DNA of 64,000 bases from Limnephilus marmoratus. Taxonomy: Eukaryota > Arthropoda > Insecta > Trichoptera > Limnephilidae. The stretch covers positions 8,327,721 through 8,391,720 of the forward strand of contig OU862928.1 of NCBI GenBank assembly GCA_917880885.1. The letters are read 5' to 3'. The notes beneath the pieces were generated by a model. It did not search any database. It was not told the DNA's origin and saw only the letters and a program-made list of their open reading frames with translations. Shown in pieces: positions 10,617 through 20,330 of this stretch. Within the stretch, counting starts at the first letter, position 1, and each line of letters opens with the position of its first letter. A program made the translations under genes and the position numbers.

Positions 10617-13600
10617 TCAAAAGTTAACGTACAAAGTGAATAAAAGTACTGCTGACAGAAATGCAAAGAGCCCAAAAGGCACCATACACATTGTGAGCCA
10701 CGGGGAGTTTGGCCAGCCCTGCTGTAGATTAATCCAGTGTTTTTGTAAAAGTTCAGCAAAAATTCTGGCAGTGGCGATGTGACCATTAACTAAGGCCAAC
10801 TGCAAGGGTGTCCTGTGTTCTGTATCTCTCGAGTTCAACACTACCACTAAATGCCTCTCGTCTCCTGGAGGAAGCTCAGTGCCGCCCCGCTCCGCCATCT
10901 CAAACACTTCCTCGGCTAAACGCAGCAGTCGGGTGACAGAGAGACTGCTGGAACATTGCAGAGGCGTATGATTGTCACTTCTGTCTCGACTATTGTAGCA
11001 CGCACCATGCTCCAACAGACATTTCACGATATCGGCGGCTCCTTTCTTAACGGCAATGTGCAGAGCTGTGGAACCTCCCACTACAGTTTTAGCGTTAATA
11101 AACTTATGGTAAGCTTTGGGTTTGGTTTTCTTTACGTTCTGCAACAAGAGACGAACCATTTGTCTGCAAATTCTACGTGTGGCAACGTGTAAGGGGGTGT
11201 TCCCCTTTTGTGACACGGCAGTAGCGTCAGCTCCGCTCTTCAGCAACTGCTCCATCACCTTCACTGTGGCGGCAAAGTGCAGCGCCGTTCTTCCCTCTTC
11301 ATCCACAGTGAACACGTCTGATCCATTCTCTATCAATCTACAAACCATGTTCATATCCCCTTCACTGGCTGCTTTTAGAAAACTAGCATCAGAAGGAGGA
11401 CTAAAAATGACGTCCATACCCACTTTTGATTTTAATTGGTTTTCAAAATCATCGTAATATCTGTCTAGATCTAGCAAGCATTCTGGTTGGTTAGGATCAA
11501 AGGTGGCATTCCTCGCAACCAACCCCGCCTTGTGAACCTTCATGGAATCGTAATGGTTATTTTGATGTTTATATATTTCCCTCATAAGTATTTGAGTGTG
11601 AGTAGTGTGTTCGTGATTGGGTCCCAGCACATTCTTTTGAATAGATAATATATCTTGAGCGACTGACATTGCTTCATCGAGTTTGTTAAGTAACATAAGA
11701 ACATTTGCTACATCGCTCCTGGCGTTGAGAACCTCAGAAATCTTTGGTCCTAAAGCCTTTTCTCTTTCTTCATAAATGGCTTGAAATATAGTTAAAGCTT
11801 CATGGTACTTCTCTTGAGCCAGAAAAATCCCGGCAATATTATTTTGTGCAGAAAGGGTGTCAGGATGATGGGCCCCCAATGTCTTTTTAAAACCTGTGTA
11901 AGCTTGTGTGGACAAGCACAAGGCCTCTTCGTACTTTCCCAGGTCACAGAGCACAGCCCCTGCGTAGTATTTAGTATGCATTAGTAGCACATGTCCTTTG
12001 CCCAGCAGCTCCTGTTGCCTCAACATAACTTTCTGGAGAATATCCCATGCCTCTTCGATCCTTCCTTGCTTTCGTAAACACCACATAGCCAAAACACCCC
12101 TGACCTCCAGGGAGTGGTCAGGACCAATTTGTTCCATTCTCTTCGAGATATCTTCCAAGATGGGTATGGCTTCGGAATATTTAGTTTGTTTCAACAATAT
12201 TTTCGCTAATATGAAACGAAAGTCCAGAGTTCCTGGATTATCCTCTCCCAAAATTTCAATTCTTTTATCCAACAGCTGTTTTAAAATATCCAGGGCTTCT
12301 GTGTATCTTTCACAATCTGACATTGAATACGCCATTGTCAAGTTTTCAAGAACATTGGGCTGAGAAACCTGCTTTAACTTATCTATGTCGGGGAAATTAT
12401 TTTTTATAGCAACTACCACAAGCGTGTTACCATCGGTGTCACGAGCCTTCATCACCGCCTTTATAATTTCTACGTTGCTTATTGTGTTTATATCTTTAAT
12501 TACTCTAACATTGCAGGATCGTACTTTCTGGAAACAGCGTGCAACTAATTGCAGTAAAGATTTTATATCTTTTTGTTTAGCAAAACCCAACGGAGTCTTT
12601 GTATTGTCCGCTTTGAGGTTATGTACAGCGCCGTTTTTCAACAAAGACTCTACTATTCCGGGATGAGAGCATTCGGCTGCGTAATGTAAAGGAGCTTTGC
12701 CGCCTTTTCCAACCACATTGGGATTGGCTTTGTTCTTCAACAAAGTATCACAAACTTGTTGGAAACCCTTCCAGGAGGCGATGTGTAAAAGTGTTGTATT
12801 GACAGAACTTTTTACATCTAAATAATTTGCCAAGTCTTCAACCATAGCGGGAACCATCAAAACATTATTATGTTTTAGAGCATTAAAGAGTTTTCCTATC
12901 GAATTTAACACTTCTTTAATATCTTGATTTTCAGTCAATTCTGCAGGCGTTCTACCAAGGTTGTCCCTGGCATCATACATTGCACCGCTGTGTAATAATA
13001 ATTTCACCATCTCTATGTGTCCCTGTTCAGTAGAACAGTAAATAGGCATGGAGCCATTTAAATTAGTGGGATTAATTTTAGCATGTTTGTCTATCAAGTA
13101 TTGAGCCACTTCTAGTTGCCGGCCCACCGCGGCGCAATGCATCAGGGTATATCCATTGGATCCTGGATAATCAATGCTAATCCCAAGGTCCAAGAAGAAT
13201 GCCAAGATGTTGTGATGGCCGTGCCTAGCGGCTATGTGGATTGGTTTAAAACCTAGTCTGTCTTTGGCATTTATGTCAGCTCCTCGGTCTACCAAGAGTG
13301 TTGTTACTTCTAGATTACCCGCTTTAGCCGCAATATGCAGTAACGTCTGATTATCATTCCCTCTCCCATTAATCCTAACACCTGCTTGTTGCAACAGTAA
13401 TGAGGTATTTTTTATTTGGCCATTAGTAACTGCCAGTTCTAAAGGTGTTCCATTATTTGTATCTCTGTTATTGGAGTTTGCACCCTGGAGCAGCAACATT
13501 TCCACAATATCGGGCTTATTCATAAGTACTGCGTAATGTAGCGGCGATAAATTTGGATCCGTGGGATTGAGGTCGGTTTCATTTTTGAGCAAAATTTCGA

Positions 13601-16600
13601 CAAACTTCGTGTGTCCATAATCTATTGCAATGAATAAGGGCGAAGGGTTTTGTATGCAATCTGCAACTTTTATACCTCCCTTTATCAGCGCCCTGGCTAT
13701 CAGCCCATCACCACCTAAAGCAGCCGTGTATAGGAGGTTTAATCCATTTTGATCTTTAATATTGATGTCAACCTTTTTATTCTTTAACAAAGCTTCAACT
13801 ATAAGTCGATGCCCTGCCATAACTGCAGTTAACAACAGTTTACCTTCGCCAACATTAACATCCGCTTCTTTTTTAATCAATATGTCCAACAGATCTTTAT
13901 TGTTATTTCTTGCTGCGTAACATAATGCTGAAGAATTGGTATTATCTAATAGATTTACTTTGGCTTTGTACTCATCTTCCAACAAGATCTTAACAGCCGC
14001 CTTGTGATTACCACAGACAGCCAGGTGCAATGCGGTGGAACCTTCATCGTTTTTAGCATTAATATCGGCCCCTTCCTGGAGCAATGCTTTTATCATTGGA
14101 CCATCACCAACGAATGACACAATATGCAATGCTGTTTTGTTATTCTTTCCTGTCTCATTAACATTGACGCCGTGCTTTAGCAATATTTGGATAGTTTTCT
14201 CATTGCAAGTTTTAGTAGCAGCAGCATGTAATGGTGTATTATGACTTTCGTCTGTACAGTTCACTTTAGCTCCTTTCTGAATCAAAGCCTCTGAAATTGC
14301 ATCACAACCGTTTCCGGCACTGATATGCAGAGCTGTGGAACCTTCAATGTTCACAGAATGAACATTAGCTCCATGATCTAGTAAAATGTTTACCACTTGT
14401 AGGTGACCTTCTTGTGCGGCCAGATGCAATGGAGTGCATTTATTTTTATTTTCGATATGGATGTGTGCCGGACATTCATGTATTAAAAACTCTACAACAG
14501 AAGTACGTCCAAAGTAAGCAGCAATATGTAATGCTGTGAAGTGCTCCGTGTCTCTGGAATCCGCCGATGCGCCTTTTTGCAACAGGAGGTCAACTACATC
14601 CGCATTTCCACCGTTGGCCGCGATGAGAAGTGGTGTCAAGCCATCCTTAGTTTCATCATTAACATTCGCATTGTGTTGCAACAGTCGTTGTACGATAATT
14701 CTATTGCCTTTGTAGGCAGCTATGTGAAGCGGGGTGATATTGGTTTCGTAATCTCCGTTATTAACAAACGCACCGTTTAACAAGAGGGTCTTGACGATAT
14801 CTTTATGACTGTTTTCCACTGCGAATAATAAGGAAGAACGTCCCCTGTAGTCTCTGAGGTTCACATGAGCTCCCTTCTCTAGCAGAGTATTGACAATCTC
14901 AAGATGTCCATTTCGTGCTGCCAGGTGTAATGGAAAGGTGCCTCGGTGAGCAGCATTGACATCAGCTTCGTTCAGCAGCAAGTGACTCACCAATTTTAAA
15001 TGTCCGAATCCTGCAGCTATGTGAAGGGGGGTTAAACTTTCGGTAATAGTATTTTCATTACCAGTGGCCTGTTTCTCCGAGAGGATTTTAACCACTTCTA
15101 AATAATTACCCTGCACAGCATAATGCAAAGGAGAATATTCAAATTTATCTATTAAAGTTGTTTTGGCTTCCAGTAAAAGCAAAGTTAAAACAGTTGTCGT
15201 GTGGCCATTTTGGGAAGCCAGATGTAATGGTGTTTTTCCATCATCATCAACTTGATCAATTGAATTTTTCATTTCTACCACTAAGAATTTCACAATGACA
15301 TCACATCCTAAGGCTGCGGCTACGTGGAGGGGTGTTTGACCATTGACGTCTCTCACTACGGTGCTAATCATTTTCTGTTTAGTCAAGAATATGATAGTCT
15401 CAATATTGTGTCCTCGCGCAGCATGGTGCAATGTAGAAGACAAATCTGCCTTTCTTGCATATATATCAGCTCCTCCCGCGATAGCCATTGAAAAATTCTC
15501 AAAGTTACCGTCAATAAGAGACTTCCACATTTCCTTCTGTTTGTCAAGAATAGATAAGCCCCGCTCATATCTCCGTCTCAATTGTTTGATATCGTGTTTT
15601 AAAATATACCCGATCTTACACTTCAGTAACTTGTCTTTGCTTTCAGTTAGTTTCACGGCATTTAATAACACGGCAGACCCAGCATCAGTAGGCAGAATGT
15701 CTACCAAGGCGTTCCCGTGAGCCAAGTGGTTGCGCAAGCACTTACCGTTCAACAGAGGCGCTACTCCATCTAGATACAGCACATTGTTGGAAACACGGTT
15801 TGAACTGTCTAAGAGGGTCATGATATCCAGCACAAGGGCTTCTACTACAAATCTATTGTTAATATGATCTTTGAGTGATAAAATATTAGGTTTATATAAT
15901 TGACAACTCTTTCCGATGCTCTCCAGTTCAGTAAAATTCTTTTTGAGTTGTTCGTCAATTTTTATCATCTCTTCGCTTGTTAGAGCATTCTTTCCTTTTC
16001 TATTTTTTTGTAAAATGTTTTCTATTTTTCTACTATAACTATCAATACAGTTGATGTCCTTGTCAATTGATCCAGCATAATTTATTCTAGCTATCACAAA
16101 AGTGATTTCGTTTGCAATTTCCGGTTTGATTCTCAGATTCACGCTGTTATAAAATTTGGATAACAGGCTACCTAGCGCTAATATTTGTTTTTCAAAATCT
16201 AATTGATTTTTCTGCGATGGAAAGTTTTCTAATATTCTATTAGCAATGTTTTTCACGTCCCTGATGCTAACGGTATTGAGGTCATAAACGGAATGAATGT
16301 ATATTGTATTTAAGATGCAATAGTCGAATCTCGTTAAATGATATTGGAATTTTGTTTGGTCGAGAACATCTTTTATTTCAGCAACCAATTTCTTCTCGTA
16401 CGGAGTTTGATCTTCTATTTTACTAAAAAGGTCTTCAATATTTTTGCGGTCTTTTGTATCCATATCTGATTTTTGGACATCCTTATCACAATTAACATTT
16501 TTAAAAACATTTATAATTTCGCGATATTCAACTACACTATCACTGTCAATGAACGCCTTCAAGATGTCCTGTATTTTGTTCACTTTTTTAAAGTATGTTA

Positions 16601-17702
16601 TGTCATTTATGATAGACGCTATCTTTTTAATGTCATTTTGAATGTTTGAATAAAGTAGAGGGTCTCCTGATTCTAGGTGAGGGTGGGAAAGAGAGTCGCG
16701 TAATTCGCGCAGGACCTTTCTGGTTTCTTTGGGTGCAGAGAGGAGGAGAAGTTCACTCACGGCTGGGGAGAGGTTGGGGCTGTCCAGTGTGTTCTTCAGA
16801 TGCTCTCCCGTCACCTGGAGGGCTCTTTTGATAGTTAACTGCCCAGATCGAGTAGCAGGGTCTGCCAGCAAGGCCGCTTCTAGATATTTCTCAATTATTT
16901 GGAGTGAGGATACGTCTCTCACCTCCTTATAATCAGCATATAAGTCTGGATATCTGGTGATGATGGCATCAGTAACATCTTCGCGGTTTAATTTCACCGG
17001 TTTCCGAAGAGTATGGATATCTATAGAACTGATGTGTTCTTCCAATTCTTGCAGGGCAGAGGCAAACTTGTCCAATTCCTTCAGTAACTTCTCTTTCTTC
17101 AGTACGGACAGATAAAATATATTCAATTCTTGTCGCTTAATGTGGGCAGACACAAAGCACACCAAGCAGAACTCAATTTCTTCCCAGGGCAAAATATTGT
17201 ATGTCGACTTTAGTTGCTGTTTTAGTATGTGGATATTCTGAGCTATAAACCTGGCCGTGTATAAAAAGTGACTGTCAACTTCCTCGTAAGTATTAATTTG
17301 TGCTACATTTTCCACAAGCATCTGGATGCGTTCTAGGATATTATTAGCAGAGGAAGTGACAGGAATCGCTTCATCTTCTTTTAAGAAGAAACGTAGATCG
17401 TGCAACGTGTATTGGATGAACAAATGCATTTCTCCTGACACGAGGACATTGTTCAACAGTAATTTTTCATAAGACTCAGAGACAAGTAGCTCCGAGAGTT
17501 CTGAGCTCACTGGAGGTTCAAGGAGTGTGCGCAGGAGCTTCACATTGCTGGAGCGGATGGCGCAATATACATCATACCTTTTCTGCTTCCATGAGCACCA
17601 GCGGGGAACAACAACAGCTGCCCCATCGGAGGAATCCTTCAATAAGAGCCGCCATAAGTCCACTCTCTTAATTGGACACTGACTGGTCTTATCTGCTTCC
17701 AT
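10617..17702 (-). CDS. Giant ankyrin-repeat/TPR protein with candidate HEPN motifs and C-terminal membrane anchor
   Basis: A single intronless frame of 2361 codons. The ATG at 17702 (MEADKTSQ) is the first in-frame ATG; the only earlier candidate codon, at 17714, is GTG. Residues 1-725 are mainly helical, without ankyrin repeats, and contain two R-x4-H motifs of HEPN type: RDSLSH (R335-H340) and RNHLAHG (R657-H662). About 26 ankyrin repeats (consensus TPLHIAA..GH..VV..LL..GA) fill about 730-1597. A second ankyrin block follows at 1605-1720. Six TPRs spaced about 42 residues, with LGxxHPxT-like linkers as in kinesin light chain, span 1785-2045. A third ankyrin block covers 2100-2320. The end (about 2335-2358) is a hydrophobic segment with almost no tail, typical of a tail-anchored membrane protein. 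HEPN domains are often RNases. That this one cleaves RNA is inference. No orthologue name is assigned. Confidence 0.9.
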   Translation of the reverse strand: MEADKTSQCPIKRVDLWRLLLKDSSDGAAVVVPRWCSWKQKRYDVYCAIRSSNVKLLRTLLEPPVSSELSELLVSESYEKLLLNNVLVSGEMHLFIQYTLHDLRFFLKEDEAIPVTSSANNILERIQMLVENVAQINTYEEVDSHFLYTARFIAQNIHILKQQLKSTYNILPWEEIEFCLVCFVSAHIKRQELNIFYLSVLKKEKLLKELDKFASALQELEEHISSIDIHTLRKPVKLNREDVTDAIITRYPDLYADYKEVRDVSSLQIIEKYLEAALLADPATRSGQLTIKRALQVTGEHLKNTLDSPNLSPAVSELLLLSAPKETRKVLRELRDSLSHPHLESGDPLLYSNIQNDIKKIASIINDITYFKKVNKIQDILKAFIDSDSVVEYREIINVFKNVNCDKDVQKSDMDTKDRKNIEDLFSKIEDQTPYEKKLVAEIKDVLDQTKFQYHLTRFDYCILNTIYIHSVYDLNTVSIRDVKNIANRILENFPSQKNQLDFEKQILALGSLLSKFYNSVNLRIKPEIANEITFVIARINYAGSIDKDINCIDSYSRKIENILQKNRKGKNALTSEEMIKIDEQLKKNFTELESIGKSCQLYKPNILSLKDHINNRFVVEALVLDIMTLLDSSNRVSNNVLYLDGVAPLLNGKCLRNHLAHGNALVDILPTDAGSAVLLNAVKLTESKDKLLKCKIGYILKHDIKQLRRRYERGLSILDKQKEMWKSLIDGNFENFSMAIAGGADIYARKADLSSTLHHAARGHNIETIIFLTKQKMISTVVRDVNGQTPLHVAAALGCDVIVKFLVVEMKNSIDQVDDDGKTPLHLASQNGHTTTVLTLLLLEAKTTLIDKFEYSPLHYAVQGNYLEVVKILSEKQATGNENTITESLTPLHIAAGFGHLKLVSHLLLNEADVNAAHRGTFPLHLAARNGHLEIVNTLLEKGAHVNLRDYRGRSSLLFAVENSHKDIVKTLLLNGAFVNNGDYETNITPLHIAAYKGNRIIVQRLLQHNANVNDETKDGLTPLLIAANGGNADVVDLLLQKGASADSRDTEHFTALHIAAYFGRTSVVEFLIHECPAHIHIENKNKCTPLHLAAQEGHLQVVNILLDHGANVHSVNIEGSTALHISAGNGCDAISEALIQKGAKVNCTDESHNTPLHAAATKTCNEKTIQILLKHGVNVNETGKNNKTALHIVSFVGDGPMIKALLQEGADINAKNDEGSTALHLAVCGNHKAAVKILLEDEYKAKVNLLDNTNSSALCYAARNNNKDLLDILIKKEADVNVGEGKLLLTAVMAGHRLIVEALLKNKKVDINIKDQNGLNLLYTAALGGDGLIARALIKGGIKVADCIQNPSPLFIAIDYGHTKFVEILLKNETDLNPTDPNLSPLHYAVLMNKPDIVEMLLLQGANSNNRDTNNGTPLELAVTNGQIKNTSLLLQQAGVRINGRGNDNQTLLHIAAKAGNLEVTTLLVDRGADINAKDRLGFKPIHIAARHGHHNILAFFLDLGISIDYPGSNGYTLMHCAAVGRQLEVAQYLIDKHAKINPTNLNGSMPIYCSTEQGHIEMVKLLLHSGAMYDARDNLGRTPAELTENQDIKEVLNSIGKLFNALKHNNVLMVPAMVEDLANYLDVKSSVNTTLLHIASWKGFQQVCDTLLKNKANPNVVGKGGKAPLHYAAECSHPGIVESLLKNGAVHNLKADNTKTPLGFAKQKDIKSLLQLVARCFQKVRSCNVRVIKDINTISNVEIIKAVMKARDTDGNTLVVVAIKNNFPDIDKLKQVSQPNVLENLTMAYSMSDCERYTEALDILKQLLDKRIEILGEDNPGTLDFRFILAKILLKQTKYSEAIPILEDISKRMEQIGPDHSLEVRGVLAMWCLRKQGRIEEAWDILQKVMLRQQELLGKGHVLLMHTKYYAGAVLCDLGKYEEALCLSTQAYTGFKKTLGAHHPDTLSAQNNIAGIFLAQEKYHEALTIFQAIYEEREKALGPKISEVLNARSDVANVLMLLNKLDEAMSVAQDILSIQKNVLGPNHEHTTHTQILMREIYKHQNNHYDSMKVHKAGLVARNATFDPNQPECLLDLDRYYDDFENQLKSKVGMDVIFSPPSDASFLKAASEGDMNMVCRLIENGSDVFTVDEEGRTALHFAATVKVMEQLLKSGADATAVSQKGNTPLHVATRRICRQMVRLLLQNVKKTKPKAYHKFINAKTVVGGSTALHIAVKKGAADIVKCLLEHGACYNSRDRSDNHTPLQCSSSLSVTRLLRLAEEVFEMAERGGTELPPGDERHLVVVLNSRDTEHRTPLQLALVNGHIATARIFAELLQKHWINLQQGWPNSPWLTMCMVPFGLFAFLSAVLLFTLYVNF

Positions 17703-17802
17703 TGTCAGTGACACTTCAATGACACTAAACTACACTACATAGGCTACTGTTGCTGCTGCCTTCAACTGCAACCAACAACCACACAACACAATGTTCATAA
17801 CA

Positions 17803-17863
17803 CTGACACACTAATTACTGGATTTACTGGCAGCCTCCAATGGCCGTATTCGTTACATTTATA
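17803..17863 (-). promoter_or_regulatory. Possible core promoter of the ankyrin gene
   Basis: On the minus strand a TATAAAT (complement of 17857-17863) lies about 31 bp before a CCAGTA initiator-like site near 17830. A TCAGT arthropod-type initiator also occurs at about 17802-17806. The intervening leader to the ATG at 17702 contains no upstream in-frame ATG that I can see. Short motifs like these arise by chance, so this is tentative. Confidence 0.25.
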
Positions 17864-17869
17864 ATTTTT

Positions 17870-18656
17870 ACCAACGAAAAAAGCGTGGCACCAAATTTTG
17901 TGCCGAGTTTGAAAATATAATGTTTTTATCATAATTTTTTTACTGAATTGAATATCGATTAGATAAGACCAGCGTTTCCAAAACGTTAATACCCACCCAG
18001 GTTGTTCTTACACATCTCTTATATTACCTGCCCACTCAAATTTTTAAGTAAGAAAATCTTGACAAATGTTGTCATTTTAAAATTTTGTAAAACACTTGTA
18101 TCAGACGTGCTTATGCCAGAATAACTTAACTAATTTTAATGTGTATTATTTGTCTGTATTTCGTATGTCTTTTGCATTGTGTACCTAACTGTAAGTAAAC
18201 CTTTTTAAAATAAAAAAATGGGCACTAGGAGGTAGTAGGAACTTAAAACCCGGGCATATCCGTACGTACCGACGGTGAAAGAGGCTTGACCAATCAGAGG
18301 CTGCGGGCTAGGGGTCTAACTGTATTTCCCTTGGCCACTAAGTACCTAAATTAACAAAAAGGCAAGCTTTCACCGTCCAACGTCCAACCCCCCTTTCCAT
18401 CCCCTTTCTCATCGGATCTGCCTAGGCGTCCTAGGCGACGAACCCTGCCCGGGTCTGCCTGCCGCCTGCTAGCCGCCTCTCTACTGCCGATTTCTGTGCG
18501 TTTTTGCGTTTTAATATTTGGCGTGTCGTGTTCGACGGCCCGTGCGGTATAAAATGACCAATTTTTTAATAACTTGCATGGTAAGCTTGGTACATTTTTT
18601 ACGGTATTGTTAGTTTTATTTTGAACTGTGTGCACCCTATTGCAAGTTTTTTTATA
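17870..18656. other. Unassigned region with a GC-richer patch
   Basis: No gene recognised. The patch at about 18380-18500 is richer in C and G than the surroundings and is the only notable composition change. A 102-codon minus-strand frame across it (18351-18659) has no recognisable domain and low-complexity arginine-rich content, so I do not call it a gene. Confidence 0.4.
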
Positions 18657-18659
18657 CAA

Positions 18660-18870
18660 ATTTCATAATGACGGAGCTCATCAGTATATATAGAAACCTT
18701 CGAGGGCATGGTCACAACAACTCACTAAAGATTTATCACTATTGGATGAATAGTTTAGGAAATAATTTCATAATGCCAGAGCTTACTATTATATATAGAA
18801 AACATCACGGGCATGCGCACATCAAATCCCCAAAGTTTCATCACAATTGGATGAATGGTTTAGCAATACG
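18660..18870. repeat. Two tandem 105-bp repeats
   Basis: The unit beginning TTTCATAATG.C.GAGCT recurs at 18661 and 18766, a period of 105 bp, with moderate divergence. Related sequence (TTTCATAA.GCCAGAGCT) also occurs at about 21430 and 33285, so the unit belongs to a dispersed family of fold-back or SINE-like repeats. Confidence 0.7.
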
Positions 18871-20120
18871 TAAGAAACATACATTTATTAAATTATTTTA
18901 TTTTATTAGAACATAAAAAAATACAGATACATTATAAGAAAATTTTGACTGTCCAACTAGGAGATTTACCGTTTTATGACAGTCAAATTGCATAGTTTAG
19001 TTAATATTAGATAGCTTTCAGTTATCGTAATCATTTAAAGTTTGACAATAATAAAATTTTCCGGTAATAACCAGAGATATTTGCATAACTAATGTTTTCA
19101 AACACAAAAACAATAATAAAAAAATATGTATGTAAATATACATGTATGTATGTAAATATGTATATAGATGATGGCTGTAATATTAATTTTAACGGTTAGG
19201 CCCTGCGGGCCTACACGACAGTAGTAGCTTTGTAACAAACACCATAAAATGGTTTTCAGTAAATGGCGTCAGACTTGTATTCAGAGTCGGATTCTTAAAT
19301 TTCGCTGGTGTGATAATACTATATAGATGATCACTAGTCGAAAGCCTTACCCCTCGATCCCAGATGCCGTCAAATAGTTACAGCTTTCAGAAAAAAAATT
19401 GAATCTAAAGCCGAATTTACATTACGCACGTAATTGCACAGAAGTTGTTTCATGACATTAGTTGCACTGCTAGTTTCATGTGTGAACACATAGTTTCAAG
19501 CACTAGTTAGTTGTATGCCACAAAATTAGAAGCCCTAGTAGTACGCCATTGATTGCACAGTGTAAAAACCCCATGCGACCCACTTTCTTAGAAGCACAGC
19601 ACTGCTATCATTTGGCTCGTTGAATATTCCACAGATAAGATAAGATTGTGTGAATCACTCATCCAACCACACGATTGAACATATTTGGTCGAACTTATTC
19701 CCATTCTTCAGGGCTTTACTAACTTTACTTTTATTAAAAGGAATATGTACCGGACGTAGATTTAAGATTATATTTAAGATTATAATATCGTTTAAAATTT
19801 ATAATGTTTTCATGTTTTACAAATAATAAAATTAATCAGGGGTCCTAGCAGTCGGTTTAAAGACAAAAGAACAACGCTTGACCCCACCTTCATCTCTGTG
19901 TACATACCTACACACCTCTTCTTTATTTTTAACCTTTTTGCCTTTGCGTGAATTCGATCTGTGCGAATCCGTTCCTATACAAACCTTCGCGCAGATCCAA
20001 TTTACGCAAAGCTCTGTCATTTACATACAACTAAAATATCGTTGTTACTTAAAATTTATCTCATGTGTATGTACCTACACATTACTTATCTTACAACTTT
20101 GCATAAAATTGTGATTTGTG
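18871..20120. other. Unassigned AT-rich DNA
   Basis: No gene recognised. Around 19400-19560 there are several scattered TTGCAC/GTGCAA motifs and an AGTTG-rich stretch that may be a decayed MITE. From 19930 on, TGCGCAGAT and ACGCAAAGC motifs resemble the unit of the adjacent 42-bp minisatellite. Confidence 0.35.
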
Positions 20121-20330
20121 CAAAGCCTTCTTGAGCTGTTGTACTTACTTACAACATTTGTGCAAAGCCTTCTTGAGCTGTTGTACTTACTTACAACATT
20201 TGTGCAAAGCCTTCTTGAGCTGTTGTACTTACTTACAACATTTGTGCAAAGCCTTCTTGAGCTGTTGTACTTACTTACAACATTTGTGCAAAGCCTTCTT
20301 GAGCTGTTGTACTTACTTACAACATTTGTG
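20121..20330. repeat. 42-bp minisatellite, five copies
   Basis: The unit starts CAAAGCCTTCTTGAGCTGTT and repeats at 20121, 20163, 20205, 20247 and 20289 with no visible differences. Because 42 is divisible by three, every frame without a stop in the unit stays open through the array, which explains the overlapping open frames here. They are not genes. The flanks carry degenerate copies of the unit's TGCAAAGC part. Confidence 0.9.

Noticed and set aside
10956..16932. Plus-strand open frames across the ankyrin gene
   Set aside because: They are antisense shadows of the repeat-rich coding sequence and show no domain of their own.
10617..17702. Idea that the ankyrin protein is a latrotoxin-like toxin
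   Set aside because: A helical N-terminus followed by ankyrin repeats is superficially similar, but the TPR array, the tail anchor, no visible signal peptide and the HEPN-type motifs point to an intracellular membrane-bound protein.
17703..17714. Four-codon longer start for the ankyrin protein
   Set aside because: The codon at 17714 is GTG; the first in-frame ATG is at 17702, which is the expected choice in an animal gene.
18351..18659. Basic 102-codon minus-strand frame
   Set aside because: No recognisable domain and no gene context; probably a chance frame in GC-richer DNA.
20121..20330. CRISPR-like array
   Set aside because: The units are contiguous 42-bp tandem repeats without variable spacers, and the window is eukaryotic.
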